DNA from: Lota lota | Lineage: Eukaryota; Chordata; Actinopteri; Gadiformes; Lotidae | NCBI GenBank assembly: GCA_026745465.1 | Contig: JACYXH010000172.1 | Span: 1,294,501-1,358,500, forward strand | DNA length: 64,000 bases | Reading direction: 5' to 3' | In this document: piece by piece, positions 46,006 through 57,578 of the stretch | Layout: every line of letters starts with the position of its first letter | Numbering within the stretch: the first letter of the stretch is position 1 | Translations under genes and position numbers: made by a program | The notes under the pieces: generated by a model | Seen by the model: only the letters and a program-made list of their open reading frames with translations | The model's database searches: none | Told to the model about the DNA's origin: nothing

Positions 46006-46992
46006 TTAGAATATGTTGGCCTGGCAGGAGTCTGACTGCAGTATCTGCAGGGTGACAATGATTCTGATGGCCTTCCTGAACCAGGGGTAGAAGAAGGCGT
46101 ACATTAGCGGGTTCAGGCAGGAGTTGAAGTACAGCAGCCAGCCCACCCAGAACCCAACCACTTCGTTGTTCAGCCCCGCAAATAACGGGTAATAGTATGG
46201 ACAGAAGCACGCGAGGAAGACCACCACCACCACGCCCAGTGTCACCGCAGCCTTCAGCTCCGACCTCCTGGCCACCGTCCCCGCCACCCGGGACGACCTC
46301 ATCTGCCGTGTCTGGGACAGCGCGGCGGCGAACACACGGGCGTAAAGCACCACCACGACGGACACGGGCGCCAAGAAGGTGACCAGCAGGTCCACCACCA
46401 TTACCACCACCCCTACCTCCACCACACAGTCCCCGTGGCACATGCTGTGCTTGCCAGGCTCTCGCAGGCTGTCCTGCACAATGCTGCAGTTGTAGAGGAC
46501 TGCGCAGGCCCAGCACAGGCACACCGCCAGCTGCACCCGGCGCACCGTCACCTCGCTGGTGTAGCGTAGCGGCTGGCAGATGGCAACGTAGCGGTCCACT
46601 GATATCAGCAGGATGTTCCCCACCGATGTCGAGGTCAGCACAAAGGTCAGGATGTTGGATGCAGTGCACGCCCTCTGACCCAGGTACCAGCAGGTTCTGA
46701 TGAAGTGCTGGGCCATCAGGGGCATCACCAACAGGCCGATGAGCAGGTCGGAGCAGGCCAGGGACAGCAGCACCAGGTTGGTGGGCGTGTGCAGCTGGCG
46801 GAAGTGGGAGATGGAGACGATAACCAGCAGGTTGAGCAACACGGTGAGGAGCGCCACGGAGGAAAGAGCGAAGTACAGGAAGCTGGCCTGGGAGCGGGGA
46901 CGCAGCGTCCGCCTGCAGGAGGTGTTGAGGAGCAGGGGGTAGCAGAGGTCCACCCCCACCCCAGCCACCGGGCTCCTCAGTAGGGGAGACAT
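46006..46992 (-). CDS. TAAR D, olfactory trace-amine-associated receptor
   Basis: Complete 328-residue receptor. Thr116 at 3.32, Asp201 at 5.42, sequon NTS at 23-25, DRY and the TM7 signature are present. TM6 reads CFCPYY, as in E and F, while A, B and C have SFCPYY. The third extracellular loop has GLNNEVV, shared with E only. Tail shows a private Leu to Ile change (FRKAIRIIVT). The frame is open to an ATG at 47112 (368 residues). The mixture of shared residues suggests exchange with neighbouring copies. Confidence 0.93.
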   Translation of the reverse strand: MSPLLRSPVAGVGVDLCYPLLLNTSCRRTLRPRSQASFLYFALSSVALLTVLLNLLVIVSISHFRQLHTPTNLVLLSLACSDLLIGLLVMPLMAQHFIRTCWYLGQRACTASNILTFVLTSTSVGNILLISVDRYVAICQPLRYTSEVTVRRVQLAVCLCWACAVLYNCSIVQDSLREPGKHSMCHGDCVVEVGVVVMVVDLLVTFLAPVSVVVVLYARVFAAALSQTRQMRSSRVAGTVARRSELKAAVTLGVVVVVFLACFCPYYYPLFAGLNNEVVGFWVGWLLYFNSCLNPLMYAFFYPWFRKAIRIIVTLQILQSDSCQANIF

Positions 46993-47122
46993 GGGTGAGA
47001 GGAAAAGGAGCAAGGAGGTAAGGGAGCCAACGTGCAGAGGATGTAGGGAGGAACGGAGGCCAGCTGAGACCAGGGGTGAAGCCCTGGCAGCGTCTGTGAC
47101 AGAATCCCTCATTGATACTACG

Positions 47123-47129
47123 ATTTATA
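47123..47129 (-). promoter_or_regulatory. Candidate TATA box of TAAR D
   Basis: TATAAAT on the minus strand, same position relative to the upstream ATG (47112) as in A. Confidence 0.35.
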
Positions 47130-48330
47130 TCTCTACCTCCCTGTGATACTCATCAACCCCTCCCTACCCCTAAACACACACTTACTAACCCCTCCTTTCT
47201 CCCTCTTCATCTCAGTGTTTTTTTCATCTTCATCTTTCTGCTCTCCTCTCTTCATCCTCTTCCTCTCTTCTAACTTCTCTATGTGTCCAACCAGGGCAGA
47301 GGAGCATAGTAGCATGGGCCTATCGTTGGCCAGCGATGGCAGGGATGTGTGCCAACACTGAGGGATGAGTGATTTGTCCATAATAATAGTTTTGATTGAT
47401 TACACAATTGTACATATCTTAGTATCTCAGTAATAGTATATTATAATTGTGTTAAGTTCCTTGTGCGGTGTACTGCAATTGTGGGGCCTGCAACTACTTA
47501 TAGATTATACACTATACTGATGTTAGTTTAGAACATCACAAAGAAATGAACGTGGCCTTACAACAAATGTTTCAACAAACTCCACAAGATTAACATATTC
47601 GGATCCTCTGTAAATCTCAACTTTGATGATTAAATAGAACATGGCTTAGCACTTTGTCAGAAACATTATTTCTGACAATTTTCAGAAATAATGAATAGGT
47701 GTATATCTATATTACCATGTAGACCTATTTAATTCACATTTGGAAAGACCATGTAAACAGCATATTCAGAATCAACATGTTCATTAGTATATGCACGAAG
47801 AAAGAGGTCAGAGGTGACGAATAGGTGTTTTACTGAGTTGCTGCTTGCTTTCACAAGCAATGGCTGTTTTAGAAAATGCTTTCCCGGTTTTGGGACAAGG
47901 TGGCTACCGCTAGCATAGCTATGTAGCTTCCAGGTGAAGCATCTCAAGCTGCTTGTCCAGTTAACACAACGCTCCTTAGTCCATCTGAACTGCCCAATAA
48001 GCTGGGACACATTCAGATACATTTACCTATTCAACCAAACTTTATTAATATGTTTGTTCCATTGCGATCCTTTTCTTTCTACATCAGGCCATACTTCCAC
48101 ACTTAAACAAATCTTTGTTGAACATCAGGTCAGGATTTGGTTTAGACATGACATCATTCTATTTACTTAGAAATAACACACACACATACGTGAACGGATG
48201 GACGGAAAAACAGGTGCATCACGTGGGCTTTTCCACAAAGGAATTCGCTGGCACCTCGTCGTTCTTCTTGAAATGTTGTGGGCCACAGAGGAGTCTGTGC
48301 CACTTAGAGGTGTTACCATAACATGCTACA

Positions 48331-48652
48331 CACAACACATGATGAAACCTTCATCAGCACATAATGTCATAATTATCTCCTCATTAATGATGGAGTGAAA
48401 AGAGTAAGTAAAGCGAAAGAAATCTCTTAAAGTTACTTCAGCATCCAACATAAACAACGAACCACACAGAAGACGATACACTTTTTTACGTATTTTTACA
48501 CAATGTACGATACAATAAAAGTACATATTTAAAAGAACGTAGAAATACAAGTGCAGGAGATGGACATAAACCCCAGAGGCCTTATAAGACTCCCCTTCTC
48601 CAAAGCAGCAGGTTCTGTTTCACACGGGATATGACCAGACGACTAATCATTG
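48331..48652. repeat. Right flanking direct repeat of TAAR D
   Basis: Counterpart of 4361-4682. Confidence 0.75.
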
Positions 48653-50116
48653 TGATTCAAGGTACTAAAGTTTTCATGATAAAACGAGCACATAACTTAA
48701 AACCAAAACCAAAACTTAGAAAACAGGCCCATTTTCACTTTGTACAATCCCATGAACATTGAAAAATAAAAACGGCTAGTTTTTGGGTTGGTGTCAGGCC
48801 CATTGTTTTCTGTTGAAAACCTAAAACGAGAAAACATTTTCAGTTTATCCAATGTCCATGGACATTAAAACTCAACTGGAACAAAGTGGAATAAACTGCT
48901 TATTTTTTGGTTTTGTGTCATTTTGATTTTTAAATTCAATCTCACGAATGAAGACCACAGCTGACTGAAATCAATGGAGAGGGTGAACCGGAAATAGAGC
49001 TAAAGCGTCAATATAAAAGTGAAATGAGTGAGAACTTTACTATCGGGAGAAAGGGGCGCTTTGCGAATTAATTGGTTTTTCTAGCTTCAGATTAAGCTAG
49101 AGTTAGCTAGTAAGTGTGATAAATAGTGAAAATAATTTAATTGAGTGGCATTAATTAATACATATTTTGGAAATATCCGTTATGGTATATTCCATATACC
49201 ATAACCAAATAAAAAGCATCTATAAAGCCCCCCGCAAAGGTCCCCATCACCCACCGTGAAAGTTGTAACATTGACCTGGTTTAAATAATACTAATAATAA
49301 AACAGATGGAGCTCCACACATCCACATAGACCATGGACTTAAACATAAGTCTCCTAGAAGCTTAACCCTCTCTCTGATGCAGAGAGGGTTAAGTTGCGCT
49401 GAATCTCTATCGAGATTAATTATCAATATATATATATATATAACAGATAGCCATAATTATAGGTCTATGAATGTAATTTACCACCATGGGTGCAATAAAA
49501 GGACTGTGTGTGAGAAACGGAAATAGGCTGTTACCTCCGCCATGTCCACTAACATATACAGTGACCATGATGACTTTGACAAAGATACCCGATTGTGATT
49601 GGTTCAACTGATATACATACAAAAGCTAGAGCTGCCAAAAAACGACCTTGGTGCATTGCTTTATCGCAGAACCGAAATATGTACTGGCACCTTTCACAAT
49701 ACAGGCCAGCAGAGGCCGCCGTAGTGGTTCAGTTGGTTGCAATCTGCAACATCACCTCTAGTTTCTGCTAAACACTTGAACTTTAAGCCAAATGGGAGAA
49801 GGGTTAAGTAACATTGTACATAAGGATAAGATGGGTTGTATTTTGTGGTGATTTGAGCTAACAATCTTTTTTTTTTACAAATCACTATATAGAGTTGATG
49901 CTGGTAGTTTATTAAGAAGTGACTTTCGCTTTTTCCATTTATTCAATATTTTCCCTAATACTTTACATTTGTAAACCAAGTCATGGCTAGAGAGATAAAA
50001 ATGTCACCTTGAGTCAAGATTCAAGGACCTGACGATTTGCGACCTTGCTGTCAAGAGTTAATTGATGATTTATGACCCTGAGTCTGGCAGATTTGACCGT
50101 TGACATGGTTATGGGT

Positions 50117-50129
50117 TGACCTTTGACCT
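50117..50129 (-). promoter_or_regulatory. DR1-type nuclear receptor element, unit D
   Basis: Same AGGTCAAAGGTCA on the minus strand as in the other units. Confidence 0.45.
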
Positions 50130-50916
50130 AATGAGAAATGTAATTTATTTGTATGGTGCACCCCTGGAAGTGAACTAAAAAACAATAACGTATTTGTGAA
50201 AGGAAAGAATGTTGTGTTTAAATTATAATGACGTTAATGTTTCCTAAAAGGGGTTAAAGGGGAAGGTCACAGGTTTGACCTTCCAGGTGATTCAAGTGGT
50301 TAGGGCTGTCATAAAAATAAACCTTTTTTTTAAGATATTACAGAGAAAGTGTTGTCCTTCAAAATAAATACATGTCATAGTGTACAAATACAATGTAACT
50401 AACATTGCAACTAGCTAATAGCTTAAAATTACGCGACATATCTGTAGTCATTTTTTATCAATAGTGATTTCAATAATGTTATCAATAAAATCACGTCCTA
50501 TAAATGATATATTCTACAAATAAAAAATGCCGGCCAGCCCGAACTGTTTATAAGAGTCATACTAATATTTTACAGTTTGAATTTAGTATATGAAGCATGA
50601 AATTCTCCCCCCTATATTGGGAGGCTCTCAATCTTACACACTGCGATGTTTTACACATGAATAATACAATCATTTGTAATATAAAATGTGTTCAGCCGTA
50701 GATCTGCTTGGATAAATTATGATAACATGATGATATTGCATCACTTAGACTTAAGGTGTCATCTGACAAACCATAAACTTTGCTGTAAGGGCCATACTCC
50801 ACCAGGGACCCACGCAGGGACTGTGTGTGTGTGTGTGTATGTGTGTGTGTTCCCCAAGGCCAAGTCACCACGGCTCAAGGGTCACAGCCATGCCTGCCGT
50901 CATGGTCGCAAAGGAT

Positions 50917-50950
<34 letters not shown>
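50917..50950 (+). repeat. Expanded poly(G) tract, unit D
   Basis: 34 consecutive G, the longest of the five tracts, following a GT-rich microsatellite (about 50822-50850). The exact length may be affected by sequencing. Confidence 0.85.
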
Positions 50951-50953
<3 letters not shown>

Positions 50954-53191
50954 GTTTGACCACTTTTATATGATTGAGGGATTTCAACTCTACAAAAATG
51001 ATTTGATTGGAGGCTCAAGCCAAACAGGAAGTAATGGAATTTAATTGTTATTAAATGAATAACAATCAATCTTGGGGCTCTAGCCCTATAAGAAAGGTTA
51101 ACAAAGCATAATCAAATGCTATATTGAAATGCATTGGAAACCCAAGCTGTTACCATACATTCATCTAAATTCAGAGACAAGAGATATAAACTTGGACCCT
51201 AACCCTAACTCTACCCCCCCTCCCCGACCCTGGGGTCTGAGAGGGCCAAAGTTAGGTGTGGTGACTAACTTTGGCCTGACTCAGTCAGGCCCTGGAACAA
51301 GGTTGTCAAGTCCCAGGGCTGTAGGTCCTTCCTATCTCCAAAACAGCCTGTACACCACATTCCGATCAACTAGGTCTCATGGGCCACACTTCTTAGAGGA
51401 CACACTTTCTGCAAGCGCTAGAAATCCAAATATTAGATAGGTCATTTCCTGGACCCATGGGAACACGTTTATGAATTTTGGCATCTCTAGCCATCCCAAA
51501 GGGGGGAACAAGGGGCATGACCGACAACTGAAGAGTAAATGGGCATAAAACAGAGGGAAGTTTCCAGTTCCCCATTTTCGGTGGGATGGAGGTGGAAATG
51601 CATGCCTTAAGGCGTGTTAACACTGCTGGCCTGTGGACAAGTTTTCAAGTTTGGGTTCAAAAGGTCAAAAGGAGCCTTCACCACGGCCCTTAATGAGATT
51701 ATAAAAAGTTAACGTGCATTTCTCTCCTAATTTGTTTTTTTATGGAATAGAGGTCTGATTCACAGATATGCATCTTGGATCGGTAAGATGTAGGTCTGGG
51801 AAGAATTTCATCTCAAAATCGTACAAGCGAAATGCTGGGTGAGGCGCCACGAGATGGAGCATGTGCTGAGGCTTTGTGAGTCACTTCCTGTAGGGCTACG
51901 GCCTACTAATTGATCATTCTAGTATACCTGAATGCCCTATAACATATAAAAGACACCCACACCAGTGGGCCGTGGCAACAATTCCCCCTGTCCATATGGG
52001 GGAGGGTGGGAGGGAGGGGTGCTTGTGGTCAGTAGGGGTACATCATACATACATAAGCAGCTTTCCATGATCAATGCACTCAACAACAGAAAAGGTCAAT
52101 ACACACTGAGGCTGAGGAATGCCCTCTCACACATGAGGGTAATGTGAGAAAGATAATGCATTGTGACAAATAAACGTGCCTTGTTAAATCAATGAGCTTG
52201 GCGTTTGGCTATCGGCTGTGTCACTTCTAAATCCGTCCGTGCTAACAAATCTCTCGGAGTGACGTAACTAGCCCTCAGACAAGAGGATTCCAAACAAAAA
52301 TGTAGCTCATTGTTCAGAGAATAGCGTATCCCCATTATATTCCCTCAAAATTGCAATGAGCAGTTCAAACCCATACAGTGATATACACGTACCAAGAAAC
52401 ATTGATATCGAACGTATTTTGGTTCAGAAACGTTGGATACAACGTATTTGTGGTTTGCAGAATGTTTACTTCTGGCGACTGGCTTGCCATACAGGTCATA
52501 CTTTTACAGCATTCAGAAAATGCGACTGCATTCTTTCTCTTACGCAGCTACTGAAAACTTTCAACTTAGTTTTCGGTCTCAGATTGTTATCTCTTAAAGG
52601 TTTCCTTTTTGCCCAGGTGCACATATTGGAGTGACTTCCTGATTTGACAATATCTGTATTGTATGATTTTTTCATTGCTTGAACATATGGTGGACTCTCC
52701 CCATGTGGTTGAGAGACTCAAACAATGGTTTGTACATTTCTCCTCATATATTCTCTGCTATTACTTTATCTCTTACTTCTGTTCTGGTCATTATGATAGA
52801 GTCTTTGCCTCAGGTTTCATTAGATAACTGAGTGACCTCTGTAAATCAGGTGTATCTGTGATTGTTCATTCATTTATTATTTTTTAAACACTACAATACA
52901 CCACTCAACTGATTCGGGTTGCTTCTGAAGATATCATTGTGTATCTAAATAAACTGAGGTTAGCCAAAGTGAAATATATTTTGTGGTCTAAAACTCGTAC
53001 TTCATTAATAGTATTATTGTTGTAAATAATAATATCAGATATTGAAAAATATTAATATATTCATTGTTGTCCATTGGAAGTAGTGATTTAGTATGGGGGG
53101 TTGAACACTTTTGTGAGGCACTGTATGCATGTCCCATTCTCATTAGAGGCTGAGGCCCCCTAAAGGTCTGATCCTAGAATCGACCCTGTGC

Positions 53192-53511
53192 CACAACACC
53201 TGATGAATCCCTTTATCAGTACATTCATCAGTACATCAGTCATTATTATCTCCTCATTAATGATGTTAAAAAGTGAGTAGAGAGAGAGATCTCATTTAAG
53301 TTACTTAAGCTTTCAACATAAACAATGAACCACAGAGAATACAGAACACATTTTTGTTTATTTATTTTCACAATGAACAAATACAATTAAAGTACATCTT
53401 AGATAGAACATAGAAATACAAGTGCAGGAGAGGGACAGAAACCCAGACGACTCCCTCCCCTCAAAGCGGCAGGTTGTTTCAAACAGGATGTGACCAGACA
53501 ACCAATCATTG
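53192..53511. repeat. Left flanking direct repeat of TAAR E
   Basis: Counterpart of 701-1021; pairs with 55792-56111. Confidence 0.75.
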
Positions 53512-54103
53512 CTCTCCTGATACATGTTTCTATAATTGAATTTCCCCAAAGTAACCCAGGCTCAGACAGATTATTGGAAAGCTCAAATGTCATTCAATGC
53601 CCAGTATTAAAGAACATACAATCGTTATGGTTACTAAACTGTATTTTACAATGTAGAATGTTTGTACTTTATTGAAAACATATATTCAATCATAAACTTT
53701 AATTATATAATATTCATTTCACATTCTATTAAAGCTATACGTACAACTACAATTATACACATCTTACAATTTATTAAACGTTACAAATATGCAAATCTGC
53801 ATTATTATAATTCTCATACCTATACATTCATGTGTTTTCTTTTCTTATTCGTAATATCTAATTGCTAATCAATATAGCGTAAAGTGACATCATTCTATTT
53901 TCTTCATTTATTGACTCATGATGTATTTGATTATAATGTGCTGTGTCTAGAGTATTTTCAGTTAATAAGTTATCTGCTACACTGCATGGAGCTGGGGAAT
54001 AATATACAAGCAATTCATTAATAAAGACTTTCTAATAAGAAAAACAAGTTTTCCTTTGTTCCTTAACCTCTGAAACACCTCAGATCCAATCTGTCAGTGC
54101 ATC

Positions 54104-55090
54104 TTAGAATATGTTGGCCTGGCAGGAGTCTGACTGCAGTATCTGCAGGGTGACAATAAGTCTGATGGCCTTCCTGAACCAGGGGTAGAAGAAGGCGTAC
54201 ATGAGCGGGTTCAGGCAGGAGTTGAAGTACAGCAGCCATCCCACCCAGAACCCGACCACTTCGTTGTTCAGCCCCGCAAATAACGGGTAATAGTATGGAC
54301 AGAAGCACGCGAGGAAGACCACCACCACCACGCCCAGCGTCACCGCAGCCTTCAGCTCCGACCTCCTGGCCACCGTCCCCGCCACCCGGGACGACCTCAT
54401 CTGCCGTGTCTGGGACAGCGCGGCGGCGAACACACGGGCGTGAAGCACCACCACGACGGACACGGGCGCCAAGAAGGTGACCAGCAGGTCCACCACCACT
54501 ACCACCACCCCTACCTCCACCACACAGTCCCCGTGGCACATGCTGTGCTTGCCAGGCTCTCGCAGGCTGTCCTGCACAATGCTGCAGTTGTAGAGGACTG
54601 CGCAGGCCCAGCACAGGCACAATGCCAGCTGCACCCGGCGCACCGTCACCTCGCTGGTGTAGCGTAGCGGCTGGCAGATGGCAACGTAGCGGTCCACTGA
54701 TATCAGCAGGATGTTCCCCACCGATGTCGAGGTCAGCACAAAGGTCAGGGTGTAGGACGCGGTGCACGCCCTCTAACCCAGGTACCAGCAGGTTCTGATG
54801 AAGTGCTGGGCCTTCAGGGGCATCACCAACAGGCCGATGAGCAGGTCGGAGCAGGCCAGGGACAGCAGCACCAGGTTGGTGGGCGTGTGCAGCTGGCGGA
54901 AGTGGGAGATGGAGACGATGACCAGCAGGTTGAGCAACACGGTGAGGAGCGCCACGGAGGAAAGAGCGACGTACAGGAAGCTGGCCTGGGAGCGGGGACA
55001 CAGCGTCCGCCTGCAGGAGGTTTTGGGGAGCAGGGGGTAACAGAGGTCCACCCCCACCCCAGCCACCAGGCTCCTCAGTAGGGGAGACAT
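54104..55090 (-). pseudogene. TAAR E, receptor pseudogene with one nonsense codon
   Basis: Same 329-codon frame as copy B, with no indel, but codon 106 is TAG (54773-54775 on the plus strand reads CTA) where the other copies have a sense codon (Gln CAG in B, D and F). The stop lies in the first extracellular loop, three residues before Cys3.25, so only TM1-TM2 would be made. Downstream, DRY, Asp5.42, CFCPYY and the TM7 signature are all intact, which indicates very recent loss. The N-terminal sequon is lost (KTS), and the upstream flank with the TATA-like motif is missing, as in B. It could segregate as a functional allele, or be an assembly error. Confidence 0.9.
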
Positions 55091-55791
55091 GGGTGAGAGG
55101 ATAGGGAGCAACGACGTAAGGGAGTCGACGTGCAGAGGATGTAGGGATATTATTTTGGAAACTTTTCTACTTTCATGGATGCAGACCTATTGAAGTCATC
55201 CTTTGGAAAGACCATGTAAACAGCATATTCAGAATAGATATGTTCATTAGTATATGCACGAAGAAAGAGGTCAGAGGTGACAAATAGGTATTTTACTGAG
55301 TTGCTGCTTGCTTTCACAAGCAATGGCTGTTTTAGAAAATGCTTTCCCGGTTTTGGGACAAGGTGGCTACCGCTAGCATAGCTATGTAGCTTCCAGGTGA
55401 AGCATCTCAAGCTGCTTGTCCAGTTAACACAACGCTCCTTAGTCCATCTGAACTGCCCAATAAGCTGGGACACATTCAGATACATTTACCTATTCAACCA
55501 AACTTTATTAATATGTTTGTTCCATTGCGATCCTTTTCTTTCTACATCAGGCCATACTTCCACACTTAAACAAATCTTTGTTGAACATCAGGTCAGGATT
55601 TGGTTTAGACATGACATCATTCTATTTACTTAGAAATAACACACACACACGTGAACGAACAGACGGAAAAACAGGTGCATCACGTGGGCTTGTCCACAAA
55701 GGAATTCGCTGGCACCTCGTCGTTCTTCTGGAAACGTTGTGGGCCACAGAGCAGTCTGTGCCACTTAGAGGTGTTACCATAACATGCTACA

Positions 55792-56111
55792 CACAACACA
55801 TGATGAAACCTTCATCAGCACATAATGTCATAATTATCTGCTCATTAATGATGGAGTGAAAAGAGTAAGTAGATCGAAAGAAATCTCTTAAAGTTACTTC
55901 AGCATCCAACATAAACAACGAACCACACAGAAGACGATACACTTTTATGTATTTTTACACAATGTACGATACAATAAAAGTACATATTTAAAAGAACGTA
56001 GAAATACAAGTGCGGGAGAGGGACATAAACCCCAGAGGCCTTATAAGACTCCCTTTCTCCAAAGCAGCAGGTTCTGTTTCACACGGGATATGACCAGACG
56101 ACTAATCATTG
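55792..56111. repeat. Right flanking direct repeat of TAAR E
   Basis: Counterpart of 4361-4682, close to the gene because of the upstream deletion. Confidence 0.75.
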
Positions 56112-57565
56112 TGATTCAAGGTACTAAAGTTTTCATGATAAAACGAGCACATAACTTAAAACCAAAACCAAAACTTAGAAAACAGGCCCATTTTTCCTTT
56201 TTACAATCCCATGAACATTGAAAAATAAAAACGGCTAGTTTTTGGGTTGGTGTCAGGCCCATTGTTTTCTGTTGAAAACCTAAAACGAGAAAACATTTTC
56301 AGTTTATCCAATGTCCATGGACATTAAAACTCAACTGGAACAAAGTGGAATAAACTGCATATTTTTTGGTCATTTTGATTTTTAAATTCAATCTCACGAA
56401 TGAAGACCACAGCTGACTGAAATCAATGGAGAGGGTGAACCGGAAATAGAGCTAAAGCGTCAATATAAAAGTGAAATGAGTGAGAACTTTACTATCGGGA
56501 GAAAGGGGCGCTTTGCGAATGAATTGGTTTTTCTAGCTTCAGATTAAGCTAGAGTTAGCTAGTAAGTGTGATAAATAGTGAAAATAATTTAATTGAGTGG
56601 CATTAATTAATATATATTTTGGAAATATCCGTTATGGTATATTCCATACACCATAACCAAATAAAAAGCATCTATAAAGCCACCCGCAAAGGTCCCCATC
56701 ACCCACCGTGAAAGTTGTAACATTGACCTGGTTTAAATAATACTAATAATAAAACAGATGGAGCTCCACACATCCACATAGACCATGGACTTAAACATAA
56801 GTCTCCTAGAAGCTTAACCCTCTCTCTGATGCAGAGAGGGTTAAGTTGCGCTGAATCTCTATCGAGATTAATTATCAATATATATATAACAGATAGCCAT
56901 AATTATAGGTCTATGAATGTAATTTACCACCATGGGTGCAATAAAAGGACTGTGTTTGAGAAACGGAAATAGGCTGTTACCTCCGCCATGTCCACTAACA
57001 TATACAGTGACCATGATGACTTTGACAAAGATACCCGATTGTGATTGGTTCAACTGATATACATACAAAAGCTAGAGCTGCCAAAAAACGACCTTGGTGC
57101 ATTGCTTTATCGCAGAACCGAAATATGTACTGGCACCTTTCACAATACAGGCCAGCAGAGGCCGCCGTAGTGGTTCAGTTGGTTGCAATCTGCAACATCA
57201 CCTCTAGTTTCTGCTAAACACTTGAACTTCAAGCCAAATGGGAGAAGGGTTAAGTAACATTGTACATTAGGATAAGATGGGTTGTATTTTGTGGTGATTT
57301 GAGCTAACAATCTTTCTTATTTTTTACAAATCACTATATAGAGTTGATGCTGGTAGTTTATTAAGAAGTGACTTTCGCTTTTTCCATTTATTCAATATTT
57401 TCCCTAATACTTTACATTTGTAAACCAAGTCATGGCTAGAGAGATAAAAATGTCACCTTGAGTCAAGATTCAAGGACCTGACGATTTGCGACCTTGCTGT
57501 CAAGAGTTAATTGATGATTTATGACCCTGAGTCTGGCAGATTTGACCGTTGACATGGTTATGGGT

Positions 57566-57578
57566 TGACCTTTGACCT
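57566..57578 (-). promoter_or_regulatory. DR1-type nuclear receptor element, unit E
   Basis: Same AGGTCAAAGGTCA on the minus strand as in the other units. Confidence 0.45.

Larger units (their letters stand above)
44382..52487. repeat. Tandem unit D of the TAAR array
   Basis: About 8.1 kb, no solo LTR, no chromovirus; intact empty site CTTAC at 50633-50637. It keeps the full upstream flank lost in B and E. Intergenic stretches 44382-46005 and 46993-52487 hold the same elements as unit A and no gene that I can see. Confidence 0.9.
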
